Shown: one piece after another, positions 10,620 through 21,094 of the stretch
Numbering within the stretch: the stretch's first letter is position 1
Layout of the letters: every line of letters starts with the position of its first letter
NCBI RefSeq assembly: GCF_000499385.1
Contig: NW_013655344.1
Coordinates: 1-35,796 of the forward strand
Direction of reading: 5' to 3'
Source of the DNA: Eimeria necatrix
Taxonomy: Eukaryota > Apicomplexa > Conoidasida > Eucoccidiorida > Eimeriidae
Length of the DNA stretch: 35,796 nt
Made by a program: the position numbers and the translations under genes
The notes under the pieces: generated by a model
The model's input: only the letters and a program-made list of their open reading frames with translations
The model's database searches: none
Told to the model about the DNA's origin: nothing

Positions 10620-12248
10620 ATGTCACATGTAGGGTTGTTGGCATTTTACGCTGGCCTACTCGCCAGCGCCGCCGCACCACACTTCTCATTGGCACTTTCC
10701 CTACGATCTGGCGCAGCGACGTCTCAGCAAAACAGCCTCCACACAAATTCATTTGCATCCGGCCAAGTTTCTTTGCGGACGCCGCCCGCAGGCAATGAGA
10801 TAACTGCAGGTGAACAACTAATGTGAACAAGTGAATGGCGCTTCGCTAGCCCCAGCCACAGATCTTTGGAGATATGTGGACCTGCAGCGATTATGCCTGC
10901 ACATGAGTGTGTGCTTCTATGTGCAATTCAAGCGCAAATGCCCCCGTTTCTGACGAATGACATTCACGTGGCGCTTCAGTACAGCCCCACCCCTGGCTAG
11001 TGCCAGCCCTGGGGAAACAAATGCCACAAAATAATTGCATTGCCATTACACCCCCTGTGACACTACGTCTGTGTCAAGGTGCCATCTGCAGATTGCCTGG
11101 ACACCATAAACAAGCTAAGGAGCGAAAATCTCAAGGACCTCTTGGGGGCTCTCACCAAGGCAGAGAACAACGATGTGACTGAAAGCCTGAAGGCGATCGA
11201 AATAGAGGAAGCCACAACCCTTACTACTGCGACAATTGCAGCAAAGCTTGCAGGTGACAATGTAGAGACATGCGCCTCGGGCGAAAATGCGGATGCGAAG
11301 ACGGTGGGGCTTTTAGGCTTTGAGTACCGTTCAGCAGCAGCTTTCCGCTAAAGTGATGAACAGCCCCACAGCAAAGCTAAAACCCTGTGTTCTTTTGTAC
11401 ATGCGAATGGCCCCTGTGGCAACTATGCTGGTGTTGCATTACAGTATCCCGGACTCGTCATTCCATTCGCGCATGACAAGGATTTCGACTGTAACGCTTT
11501 GATCCAGGCGACTTACACAGCCGGACTCGAGCATCTCAAACAGTCCGTTGTCTTTTAGCCCATTTTCTTTGACTGGCGTCACAGTGCATAAACCTTTTAG
11601 TTTGTATGCGCGTCGTGGTGCCGTGTCTGCTTTATTGTGCACAAGGTAGCTGAGTCCACGTGCCTTTCCAGGTGTGCAGCGTGGCAGTGCTCGACTCATT
11701 CTCAGGATTTGCCAGAAAAAGCTTCCTGATCTTCAGCTATTCTGCACATAACAATACAATAAGAGTCGAAACAGTTTTGACTTTGTGCTGCAGATCGGAC
11801 TTCGAACCCTCAACAGGAGCATATGATGTTAACAATGCTCCATTCAATAACGTACACGCCAGCAATGTGGCGTTTCTGCTGTCGGAAAAAAGCAAAAAGG
11901 TCTCATGTGCCGCAACCAAAAACTGCACAGCTGGGCACGACGTTTTATTCTGCTACTTCATAGAGCCACTTCGAAATGGAGATAAGCCTTTCACGTAAGC
12001 TGAACTAGCCACGTGACTAGCCGGCAGCCCAAGAGGCAGGGCACACTTCAAGTGAGCTACAAGAGCACGATATGTTGCACAATGGGGATTGCATGGTGCG
12101 ATAAAGATAATCATAATTATGAACTAATTTGGCCTGCAGAACTGAGCTTTACAATGCTCTCTGGGGATTGGAAACAGGCGCAGCGTCCATCTCGGTTCCC
12201 AGCGCGGCCACCGTTCTTTTCGTCCTGGCTCTGGGCATTCGGACTTGA
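10620..12248 (+). CDS. SAG: SAG gene 4: GPI-anchored TA4-type surface antigen, 5 exons
   Basis: Exons: 10620-10809, 11092-11303, 11445-11542, 11794-11994 and 12140-12248, giving 269 residues with phases 1, 0, 2, 2. The signal peptide starts MSHVGLLAFYAGLL. Cysteines: DCLDTI and ETCASG (exon 2), FDC (exon 3), SCAA, KNC and FCYF (exon 4). Exon 4 opens with SDFEPSTGAYDV in place of SNFDPST, and has NNVHASN where the others have NVDASN. The intron 4 donor is GTAAGC, a stronger consensus than the GTACGC of genes 1-3; genes 5 and 6 share it. The C-terminal tail reads VLFVLALGIRT. Confidence 0.9.
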
Positions 12249-13708
12249 ACGCAGCAAATGAACGACAGAGCAGCTTCTGGGGATGTCAAAGTTGTGCAAA
12301 TTCCGTTTGAAGACATTCCTGAATCGTTGAGAAGCTGGTTTCTGATATCTAGTGCTGCGTACTGCAAGTGACTGGTGAGGAAGAGCTTCGGCAAAAATGC
12401 GGATACGTGTCTCTCCCCACTGCATCTCAGTACTGCACATAACGTTATCTAGAGTGATTTTAATCTGTCAGATGCCTGTTGTGGTTGAATTCCTGTCAGC
12501 ATATATGCGTGAAAGCAAAAAGTACAGCAGGTTTCAGTCCTCCATGAACGGTCACACCGAAGCCAGTGGCTGTTTACGCCTTTTGCTAGAGTTAATACAT
12601 TCGAAGAGTGCCCGCATGCAATGTGTTAGTGCTCGTAATTAATTACTGAAATTCGATGTACGCACCGTACAAGCATTTGTTGTCGCAGTGAGAAACGCAA
12701 CATGTGTGGAGTTGCTGAACCCTGAACGCTGAACACTTGGACACGCCGAGCATGCCTTTGACTCAAAGTGATAAATTGTCGGTCTGATAAGAGAGTCCGC
12801 TAGGGCAGCTGAGCACCAGGCGCCGGTTGTAGTTACAGAACAATGTGCTGCTACTGCCAGTGCCCACAGCCAGTCTGGAGGACATGAGTGTGTTGAACTG
12901 GAACAAGAATTGGCAGAAATTAGTTTAATCAAACCAAACATAATAAGCATTGTATTTTTGAAGAGAGCAATCAGGGAAGAAGCCGGAAGATTCTTTGGCG
13001 GAGAAATCTGCCGGTAGAAGCATCGATAAAACCGGTAGAACCGCCGCCTAAGTACGTGACAGCACATGGCATGTGGCTAGCGTACACCGCATATGCCAAT
13101 GTTTTGCAATTTGAAGCTTTGCCAAACTAATTTTAAATAAAAATATTGCTGTGTGTTCTAGTTGGCAAGATAAGTGTTGCCTTCGAGTAACCAGGTCACC
13201 TCCGCTCACCGCACGCCATCGTGACATTCTCCATACTCCAGGATTAGCATTCTCTTTCACACCAGTGACTTCATAATGTCTTTCCTCACAGCGTTTCTTT
13301 ATTAACAACGATTTTTAAATAGCTCTACGCTGTTTACCTACTTCCGTCCGCCTAATTTGGACGGCGTGTGCAAGGTGTCCCTTGACCGTCAGTGACACCT
13401 CCAGTCGCAGCAACTGTTGTGTATATCTTTCTGAAGGATAAAATCACAAAGTAATCAGCTACTGTACCGTACCTCCCAAAGAATGATAAATGTGCCGGGA
13501 CAGTCGAAAGCAGCTTCTGAGTACGTGTACGGTGAGATCAAGCCGTCATGCAGCTCCCCCCACTACCCCAGCGCACACAGCCCACATCATTGCCACAAAC
13601 TCCCAAGCATTCCCGCTCTCTGTTTTCCTAGCCCTTTCTTCATTCTTGCTCATTTTTTCCGGACTTCTGCCACTGCCACTTACTTTATTGCAAGCCAGTT
13701 GCCAGGCA
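12249..13708 (+). other. Spacer between SAG genes 4 and 5
   Basis: Homologous to the other spacers. The telomere-like block has decayed to CTGAACCCTGAACGCTGAACAC (12715-12737), and the polyadenylation-like signal is GATAAA (12769-12774). The gene 5 flank contains an unusually long in-frame extension upstream of the start (open from 13490), which is not kept in the other copies, so I treat it as fortuitous. No separate gene is supported. Confidence 0.55.
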
Positions 13709-15291
13709 ATGGCTCATGTAGGGTTGTTGGCATATTACGCTGGCCTTCTCGCCAGCGCCGCCGCACCACACTTCTCATTGGCGCTTTCCCTTCGCTCTGG
13801 CACAGCGACATCTCAGCAAAACAGCCTCAGCACGAATCTATTTGCATCCGGGCAAGACTTGCTACGAACGGAGCCCACCGCCGAGGACAAAACTACAGGT
13901 AACTACTATTGAAACGAAATGAATGGCACTACGCTAGCCCCAGCCACAGACCTGTAGAGATCTTTGGGCCTCCAGAAATTACGCATGCACATGATTTCAT
14001 CCTTTGCAGTCCAAACGTAAATGCCGCCGTTTTGGACGAATGACATTTCGGCGCTTCCGTGCAGCCCCACCCGTGGATAGCGAACGGTCCTGTGCAAACA
14101 CGTGCCATCTCAAAATTGCATTGCTATTACGCGCGTGGTATCTTGTTATCTGCAGATTGCCTGGACATCATAAACAAGCTAAGGGGAGAAAATCTCAAGG
14201 GCCTATTGGAGACCCTCAGTACGGCAGACGAACAAGAAGTAACTCAAAGCCTGAAGACGATCAGGGTCCCAATAACGGACCCTGCAGACCCTACTGCCAA
14301 GAAAATTGCAGTAAAGCTTGCAGGTGACACTAACACATGTGAATCGGGCAAAGACGCGAATGCGGAGAAGGTAGGGCATTTGGGCTTTGAGTACCATTCA
14401 GCAGCAGCTTTCCTCTAAAGTGAGGAACCGTCGCAGCGCAAAGCTCAAACCCTGTGTTCTTCTGCGCATGCGAGAGGCTTCTACGGCAACTATTGTGGTG
14501 TTGTGCTACAGTATCCCGGACTTGTCATTCCATATGCGCATGGGACGCAGCCCAAGTGCAGCGATTTGATCCAGGAGACTTACACAGCGGGACTTAACCA
14601 CCTCAAAGAGTCCGTTGTTTTTACTTCGTTTTCGTGCATCCGTGCCACAGTGCCTACATCTTTTATTTCATGCGTGCGTCTGTGTCCTGTGCTTACTTTA
14701 GCATGGACAAGGTGGATGCTCCTTAATTTAAGAGCTTTTCCAAATGTGGAGCTTGATGGTGCTTGGCTCAGTCGCAGCACTTGCCAGGGGAACCTTCATG
14801 ATCATCAATTATTTTCTGTTGAATCCTATCGCTTTTATGCTGCAGGTTGAACTTCGATCCCTCCGCAGGAACATATGATGTTGCAGTTGCTCCATTCAAT
14901 AACGTAGACGCCAGCAATGTGGCGTTTCTACTGTGGGAGGAAAGCAAAAAGGTCTCATGTGCCGCCACCAACAACTGCAGTGCAGGCCACAACGTTTTAT
15001 TTTGCTACTTCATAGACCCACTTCAAGAAGGAGATAAGCCTTTCACGTAAGCTGAACTAGCCACGTGACTACCGGCAGCACAAGTGGCAGAATACACTTG
15101 CAAATGAACTACAAGACGAGAGCACGATATTTTGCAAGGTGCAATGAAGATAGTTACAATTATTGATTTATTTATCTTGCAGAACTGAGCTTTACAATGC
15201 TCTCTGGGGATTGGAAACAGGCGCAGCTTTCACTTCGCTTCCCAGCGTCGCCACCGTTCTTCTCGCCCTCGCTTTGATGATTCGGACTTGA
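13709..15291 (+). CDS. SAG: SAG gene 5: GPI-anchored TA4-type surface antigen, 5 exons
   Basis: Exons: 13709-13898, 14156-14370, 14512-14609, 14846-15046 and 15183-15291, giving 270 residues with phases 1, 0, 2, 2. Exon 2 is one codon longer than in the other copies, with the length change in the variable middle (IRVPITDPADP). Cysteines: DCLDII and NTCESG (exon 2), PKC (exon 3), SCAA, NNC and FCYF (exon 4). At the exon 3/4 junction the residues are E-L where the others have Q-S, because both splice-site flanks changed (AAAGA before the donor, GTTG after the acceptor). Exon 3 reads YAHGTQPKC. I chose the ATG that starts MAHVGLLAYYAGLL, although the frame is open upstream. The tail is VLLALALMIRT. 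Confidence 0.88.
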
Positions 15292-16448
15292 GCTTAACAA
15301 ACAAACGACAGACCAGCTTCTGTAGATGTCGAAGTTGTACAAGTTCTGTTCGAAGACATTGCTGAGTCGTTTAGAGGCTGGCTCCTGATATCTAGTGCTA
15401 CTTACTGCAGGTGGCTGGTGAGGAACAGCTTCCGCAAAGCTGCAGAATACGTTTCTTTCCCACTATATCTTAGTACTACACGCAGCTCTATTTAGAATAA
15501 TTTGTAATTTGTTAAATGCCTGCTGTGGGTGGATTCGTTTCAGCTCTTATGCATGCATGTAAGCACCGCAGGCCTCAGTCCTTCATGAACGTTCGCAGCG
15601 ATGCCGGTGGCCGTTTATGCCTTACGCCAAAGTTAATACCTTCGAAGAGCGCCCGCATCTAATGCTTTGATGCTAGCTACTCGTCACTTTGATTCGATGC
15701 ACACACCACAAAAGCATTTGGCGTCGCAGTGGGACTCGTCATGTGTGAATAAAACGCGAAACCCCAAACCCTAAACCCCAAACCCTTTAATATGGTTAGC
15801 ATGCCTTTGAATCAAAGTGACAAATTGTCGGTTTGATAAGCGGTTCCGCTCAGGCAGCTCAGCATCCGGCGTCCGTAGCAGTTAGTGAACTATTTGCAGC
15901 TGCTGGCGGTGCCGACTGCCAGTCTCGAGCACACAGAAGTGTCGAAGTGGAACGAGATCCGGCAGAAATTAATTTAACCGAACCACTTATAATACGCACC
16001 TCTATAGTTTTTGAAATGAGGAGTCAAGCAACAAGATGGAGAATCCGTTGACTGAGAAATCCGCCAGGAGAAGCATCGGTAAAATTCTGACAGGCTGAAC
16101 GATCGTCGAAGCACATGAGTGCACAGGCCGTGTGGCCAGCCTACACTGTGTGCACCCATTTTGGGGAGTGTTTACCTTCCCTAAATTAATTTCGGTCAAA
16201 GGTATTGGTCTGCCTTTTAGTGCACATTAGAGATTTTGTCTTGGAAGCCCTTCGAGTAACCCGGTCACCATCCGCTCACCGCCAGCCATCGTGACCTTCG
16301 CCGGACCCAACTACAACGAGTAGCATTTTCTTTCGAACCCATGCCTTCACAGTGCTTTTCTTTACTTCTCCTTTATATCCTTAGAGGTTTCTGAATAGGT
16401 TTATATCCCTTACCCATTTCCATCCTCTTAATCTGGACGGCCTGTGCA
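15292..16448 (+). other. Spacer downstream of SAG gene 5, interrupted by the chromovirus
   Basis: Homologous to the other spacers up to the CTGGACGGCCTGTGCA block at 16433-16448, where the retrotransposon starts; the remainder of this spacer is found at 21095-21419. It contains the best telomere-like block within any SAG spacer: AAACCCCAAACCCTAAACCCC and neighbours at 15758-15788. The polyadenylation-like signal seen in copies 1-3 has decayed to GACAAA. No gene is supported. Confidence 0.55.
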
Positions 16449-16855
16449 TGGAGTGAACAGCTGGCCTGCGCCGTTACTACGTATGGTCCCTGGGCTCGTC
16501 TGACTTAAGTGTACACTCTGCACCTGCAGTCTAAAGTCCATGATTCTCGCCTACCACTACTGAATACCATAAATAGCCATATAAAATTGAGTTCATATTA
16601 TTGAAAGGTAAGAGAAACCCAAAATAATAGAACAGTCTGTTGACCCTCGCTGAGGGTCAGTGCCTGAGTCACGGCACCAACCTCGCGTCCAGCCCCGTAC
16701 CCGGTGCTGGCTAGCGAGCACACTATTCCCTTTTATGATTTCACAATATCCAATGGTGCCTTATGCCTTAAAATATTCTATATTATTCATGCTCTTTCGC
16801 GTTACTAAGCCTCGAGGGGTGGCGACGAAGGTCAATTGTAGTGCCTGGCACTACA
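16449..16855 (-). repeat. 3' LTR of the chromovirus (407 bp)
   Basis: Direct repeat of 20706-21094. In element orientation it begins TGTAGTGCCAGGCACTACA and ends CACTCCA (originally probably CACTACA, as in the other LTR). Shared interior blocks include GGTCCCTGGGCTCGTCTGAC and CATAAATAGCCATATAAAAT on the plus strand. The right copy lacks about 10 bp around 16665-16675 and 6 bp in the terminal inverted repeat. Confidence 0.9.
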
Positions 16856-16868
16856 ACTTCCCCCCTGC
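16856..16868 (-). other. Candidate polypurine tract
   Basis: In element orientation the sequence GCAGGGGGGAAGT directly precedes the TG that opens the 3' LTR, the expected place for the plus-strand primer of reverse transcription. Its position supports the LTR boundary chosen here. Confidence 0.65.
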
Positions 16869-17360
16869 TAACGAACAGAAACCGCTTGTCGGTTTTTTTT
16901 CTTTGGTTCCGGCCCTTCTCTTCTCCTCATTCTCTCCGTTCATCACGCTTCACAACAATCTCGGAACGTACCACACGTCAGGGGCTGTGGGCCATTGGCT
17001 AGTACGTCAAATCGGCCGACCTTCTCTGACTAGGAATTAGGTCTTCACGGATCTCGGCAGGTGCGGTATCATTCTCCGGCCACTCTTACTCCTTACCCAG
17101 CCCTTCTACTCGTAGAGGTCGGTGTCCTCGGACGTCCTGTAGTCCACTAGTAGTCGTCTAGCCCTCCCTTAACATGATACTAGTGACATTAGTTCCTTGA
17201 AAGTAAGCAGCTGGCAGAGTCTTGGATTGTAAGGTGCTCCTGCACCCCTTCTCCCCCTTCCCAGGACGAGAACGGGCGGGCGAACGCGTATAAAGAGAAA
17301 GGGGCGAGAGCAGCGGAAAGGAAGGAGAAGAGGAAGGAGAGAAGAAGAAGAAGAACGTCG

Positions 17361-17659
17361 TCAGGATGGATGGCGTTTGCGGTGGCGGCGTCGCCACGCC
17401 CGAAGTAAGGCGGGGCACCCTGCCAAGTGATGTGCGGGTTCCCATGTGGCCCTTTCCTCGGGAACACCCCGCCACTTAACAAGATAGTGCGCCTCCTCGC
17501 CAGTCCCTCTTTGGTCCAGGATATAGTCGACAAGATACTGGTCCGTAGGGTTGCCGGCGTCGTCGCGTGTTGGAGGCCAGCCCACTGGAGCTTCGTGTGG
17601 AACTAAAGCGGGATCGCGGGGATGATGTGGGACCAATTGTGAAACATGAAAAACATTGT
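17361..17659 (-). pseudogene. Chromodomain end of the chromovirus Pol
   Basis: Open frame running out of the N gap. It begins with VFHVSQLVPH, a conserved element just upstream of the chromodomain in chromoviral integrases, followed by the chromodomain: YLVDYILDQR, then YLVKWRG and ATWEP, with the aromatic residues (Y, W, W) of the methyl-lysine cage. It ends RRHRKRHPS before a stop. Chromodomains of this type direct integration toward modified histones, often H3K9-methylated chromatin. The join to the integrase upstream is hidden by the gap. Confidence 0.88.
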
Positions 17660-17759
17660 NNNNNNNNNNNNNNNNNNNNNNNNNNNNNNNNNNNNNNNNN
17701 NNNNNNNNNNNNNNNNNNNNNNNNNNNNNNNNNNNNNNNNNNNNNNNNNNNNNNNNNNN
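17660..17759. other. Assembly gap (100 N)
   Basis: Exactly 100 N, the usual placeholder for a gap of unknown length. It lies between the integrase C-terminal part (VGDQVWLSGKHLP) and the chromodomain linker (VFHVSQLVPH). In related elements these two motifs are a few tens of residues apart, so the true gap could be close to its stated size. Confidence 0.97.
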
Positions 17760-18745
17760 TTTGGTTAAGAGCAGGTAAGTGTTTGCCACTAAGCCAGACT
17801 TGGTCGCCCACCTTATGTTCCACAGCCCTGCGGCGGGCGTCAGCGTAGTATTTCTGACGCCACTTTGCCTGGAGGATGTGGCTCTGTGCACGATCGCAGA
17901 GCTGCCGGAAAAGTTTCGTCATAGGGGGGGGTGAGCGGAGGAGCCAAAGCAGCAACAATGTCTAGGTCTGCCGCGGTTAAGGGATTCTCCCCACTCATGA
18001 TTTCGAAAGGGGAAAGCTCGGTAGAGGAATGACTGGCGGTGTTATACGCGAGCTCCAAGGCAGGCAGCAGGCCTTCCCACTCCCTCTCATCCGCCTAGAT
18101 GTACGTGCGTAGCATCTGTTCAAGGGTGCGGTTAACTCGCTCGGTCTGGCCATCCGTCTGCGGGTGGTAAGAAGAAGACATCGCCCGGGTAATATTGAAA
18201 CGTGAGCACAATTGCGACCACACTTCCGATTGGAAACGAGGATCCCTGTCGGAAATAAGGACGTCGGGGAAGCCGTGGTAGCGGATGAGACGGGCGGCAA
18301 GGAGCTCTACAGTGTCAGCGGCTGAGTGGGACTTCTTGGCCGGAATAAAGTGAGCCATCTTGCTGAGAGAATCAACGACGACCAGGATGGCGTCGTGCCC
18401 AGTGGTAGTGAGGCGTAAGTCGGTGACGAAATCTAGGTTAACATGGCTCCACCGGCGCGAGGGGATAAGCAGCTGGTGGCGTATGCAGGCTGCGCTCTCC
18501 GGAGCCTGCTGTATCGGAGCAGCGACCACTGCCTTCCGTTTGCCCTTTGAGGGTGGCTTGTACCTCTTGGAGGGCGGGCGAAGAAGAGCCGTAGCCTCCT
18601 CCCTAGTCATGTCTGCTACCTGCTTAGCCAGTATGTCGTACGCCTGCTCCGCGAGGGTCCGCTGACGCGTCCCGTGAGTACTGCCGTTCCGTTGTGTGAC
18701 ATCATTGGCGCGAACAACAGGTAGATCGCACCACTGGCCATTCAC
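17760..18745 (-). pseudogene. Chromovirus integrase core and C-terminal part, broken
   Basis: Read on the minus strand from 18745, the frame holds the integrase catalytic core: DFVTDL (first Asp), ISDRDPRF (second Asp) and TERVNRTLEQ (Glu), with HDAILVVVDSLSKMAHFIP between. The triad is intact. The frame is cut by a TAG at 18095-18097 and continues in the same frame (ELAYNTASHSSTELSPFEI). It then shifts at a run of eight G on the plus strand (about 17924-17931) before KLFRQLCDRAQ and VGDQVWLSG. The integrase zinc-finger region is missing: about 90 residues of basic linker lead straight to PSRRWSHVNLDF. The homopolymer shift could be a sequencing error; the stop is more likely real decay. Confidence 0.85.
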
Positions 18746-18772
18746 ATACGTACGTAGCTTATCAGACTGGAA

Positions 18773-19135
18773 CTACCACGCTACCCTATGATTAGTCAGC
18801 CAATCACGCCCCACCACTAGGTCATATGGCACAGGCCCGACTAAGAAGTCGCCGGCTAAACGGGTAGCCCCAAACCGCATAGTGAGTCCCTTCACCACGC
18901 GATCTATCCTCAAGTGCGCACCGTTAGCTAAGACGCATTCTTCAGGCAGCTTCCGCGCTTTCAGCTGTAGGCGTTCCACTGCCCCTGGGCCAATGAAGCT
19001 CCTTGAGGCGCCGGTATCTAGAAGAGCTTCGCACTGGCTGTCGGCCACTTCGACTCTGAATACGGCGGTCATACCCACACACACAGAGGCCCCTTGGAAG
19101 TGGTGTCTTCCTGCGTCCTCTGCGCGCGCCACCAC
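18773..19135 (-). pseudogene. Chromovirus retropepsin (protease)
   Basis: An aspartic-protease domain of retroviral type: active-site motif LLDTGASRSFIG, the flap region near LANGAHLRID, and the closing motif DLVVGRDWL. The frame ends in TAG at 18773-18775 and is in phase with the integrase frame that follows (FQSDKLRTYVNGQWC). It was therefore probably part of one Pol frame, now interrupted. Its upstream limit is unclear: an earlier in-frame stop lies just before 19135, and another frame (to 19671) covers the Gag-protease linker. Confidence 0.85.
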
Positions 19136-19409
19136 TGTAGTTCTTTAGTGCTCATGTCCTGCGGGCGGCCCCCTTCAGCGGCGGCGGCGTTTAGCTCGCC
19201 GCTGTGGTCCAGTTCACGCCTAGACCCTTCCTCAATTAGCAACGCAGTCCCGGCGTGGGACTGGTCCGCCGAGGCTTGCTGGATCCCCCCCAAGTCCGGC
19301 CCCTCTGCACGTTCCTGCTCCTCCCGACTAAGCAGCCTCTTTCCCCAATCTGGGGGGGCTGGAATGGAGTTAGGAACTGACACTGCTGCGCACATCGCGC
19401 CTTTTCCAC

Positions 19410-20702
19410 TCACAGTCCGCCCAGCACGGTCATCTCCCTTAACGGCTCGACTCGTCCGTGTGAAGGCCCCACTGGGTCCACGTTGGGCCGCGTTGGCTGC
19501 GGCCTGCGCTGCCTGGCGGGCTCTGCTCTGAGTCGAGCCGGCGTGGGACAGTCTCTGGCGTAGTGGTCCCAGCCGCCACACCTGGAGCAGGTTTCCCCAG
19601 GCCGTCGCGTCGCTCCGCTGCGGAGCGGACAGTCCCTGCCCACATGTCCTCTTCCGCTGCATGCATAACAACGCAAGTCCGCAGCATCATTCCATCTGTT
19701 TTCCCTGCTCTCTCGTGCGCGTAGTGGGCCCGGCTCTCGCCCGCCTTTAGTCCATCTACGCTTGGCGTCCTCTAAGTCCCGCTGGAACCGGAGGCGGTCT
19801 TCGCACAAATCCTTCCACGGGGCCACCGTGGTAGCCAGTGCTGCGGCGGCTTCCTGCCAGTCCGCGAACTTCCTTGTTCCCCCTTGAGTTATCTCTCGGA
19901 GGATTTCATCTGGCAAGTTGGCCAAGTAGTAACCCACCAACAGATCTGGAGCCACTGACACCCCTTGAGCCACGATGTCCGCAAAGCGCGCAGAGTATGC
20001 GCGGTGGTCGCCCCTCCATACATTCTTCGCTATCATGACTTTCATCCGTTCCAGACTTATACAGAATTGCGCACAGAAGCGCTGTCTCAGTTCCTCCCAA
20101 TCAGTCAGGGGTACTCCCGAGCGACGCAGATACAACCAGTAACCCAAGGCGTCTCCCGTCAGATATCTTTTGAGTTGTTCTCCCCACTGCCGCTGTTCCA
20201 GCCCTCGTTCAGTGAAATCTAACTCCACAAGGTCGAGGAAATCCCTCATGTTCTTGCCGTCCTCGTATTCGATGGGCCTCTGGGCTTCTTCCACTATCCC
20301 CCGTGCCACCTGAAAGGCGAGTCGCCGAAAGAACTCGGCCATTTCCGGTTTCATCCACACTCGATTCATTTCGGGTTCCTTGCGTCCTCCAACGTCGCGG
20401 TCCTGGTTTCTCGGCATCGGTCGGCCTACCCTTGCGATGTCGCTACCGGGTTCCGTTCGTTTCGATTCAATAGGGTGCCCCGCGGTTTCTTTACTTGATA
20501 CCACTACATTCGGCATTCCTCCGTTCGGTTCTGGTGGAGGTTGTACCTCTTTTCCGTTGCGTAGGTGCGTGTCCATCCCCACCTGAATGCCTTTCGGGAC
20601 TTTTCGTTTGATATGGACTAAGGCACATTCTTTGTCTCGAGCAGCAGGCGTAGGGTGCTCCGTCGATATGTTTATTGTGACTCGTTGGGCTTGCGGCGCC
20701 AT
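19410..20702 (-). pseudogene. Chromovirus Gag
   Basis: A long open frame of about 430 residues from the ATG at 20702 (MAPQAQRVTIN); an earlier ATG at 20798 lies inside the LTR. The middle is a typical Ty3/Gypsy capsid region (WGEQLKRYLTGDALGYWLYL, then WEELRQRFCAQF and LPDEIL). Two CCHC zinc knuckles follow: CYACSGRGHVGRDC and CSRCGGWDHYARDC, both with the C-x2-C-x4-H-x4-C spacing. The frame ends at 19410, and the protease is reached only after two changes of frame, one of which might be programmed. Gag itself looks intact. The ATG is 3 bp from the LTR, so a primer-binding site would have to overlap the coding start. Confidence 0.87.
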
Positions 20703-20705
20703 CAC

Positions 20706-21094
20706 TGTAGTGAACAGCTGGTCTGCGTCGTTACTGCGTATGGTCCCTGGGCTCGTCTGACTTAAGTGTACACTCTGCACCTGCAGTCCAAAGTCCATGA
20801 TTCTCGCCTACCACTACTGAATACCATAAATAGCCATATAAAATTTTGTTCATATTATTGAAAGGTAAGAGAAACCCAAAATAATAGAGCTGACTGTTGG
20901 CCCTCGCTGAGGGTCAGTGCACCAACCTCACGTCCAGCCCCATACCCGGTGCTCCCTAGCGAGCACACTATTCCCTTTTATGATTTCACAATATCCAATG
21001 GTGCCTTATGCCTTAAAATATTCTATATTATTCATGCTCTTTCCCGTTACAAAGCCTCGAGGGGTGGCGACGAAGGTCAATTGTAGTGCCTACA
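20706..21094 (-). repeat. 5' LTR of the chromovirus (389 bp)
   Basis: Direct repeat of 16449-16855. In element orientation it starts TGTAGGCACTACA (6 bp lost from the terminal inverted repeat) and ends CACTACA. A candidate primer-binding site, TGGCGCCGCAAG, begins 3 nt inside the LTR end and overlaps the first Gag codons. The matching tRNA is not identified here. Confidence 0.88.

Larger units (their letters stand above)
16449..21094 (-). mobile_element. Defective Ty3/Gypsy chromovirus
   Basis: A minus-strand LTR retrotransposon inserted in the spacer between SAG genes 5 and 6. From its 5' end it has an LTR (21094-20706), Gag with two zinc knuckles, retropepsin, a linker, an integrase core, the C-terminal part of integrase, a 100-N assembly gap, a chromodomain, a purine-rich tract, and a 3' LTR. 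The order Gag-protease-integrase-chromodomain is that of chromoviruses, which Eimeria genomes are known to carry. The region where reverse transcriptase and RNase H should lie is absent, so the element is non-autonomous. No clear target duplication is visible: GTGCA lies on the left and GCGTG on the right. The LTRs differ by many substitutions and small indels, indicating age. True length is unknown because of the N gap. Confidence 0.92.

Noticed and set aside
13490..13708. In-frame upstream extension of SAG gene 5
   Set aside because: Other copies do not keep this frame open, and the downstream ATG gives the conserved signal peptide.
16449..21094. A 5-bp target duplication for the chromovirus
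   Set aside because: The flanks GTGCA and GCGTG do not match, and shifting the boundaries by a few bases gives no better pair.
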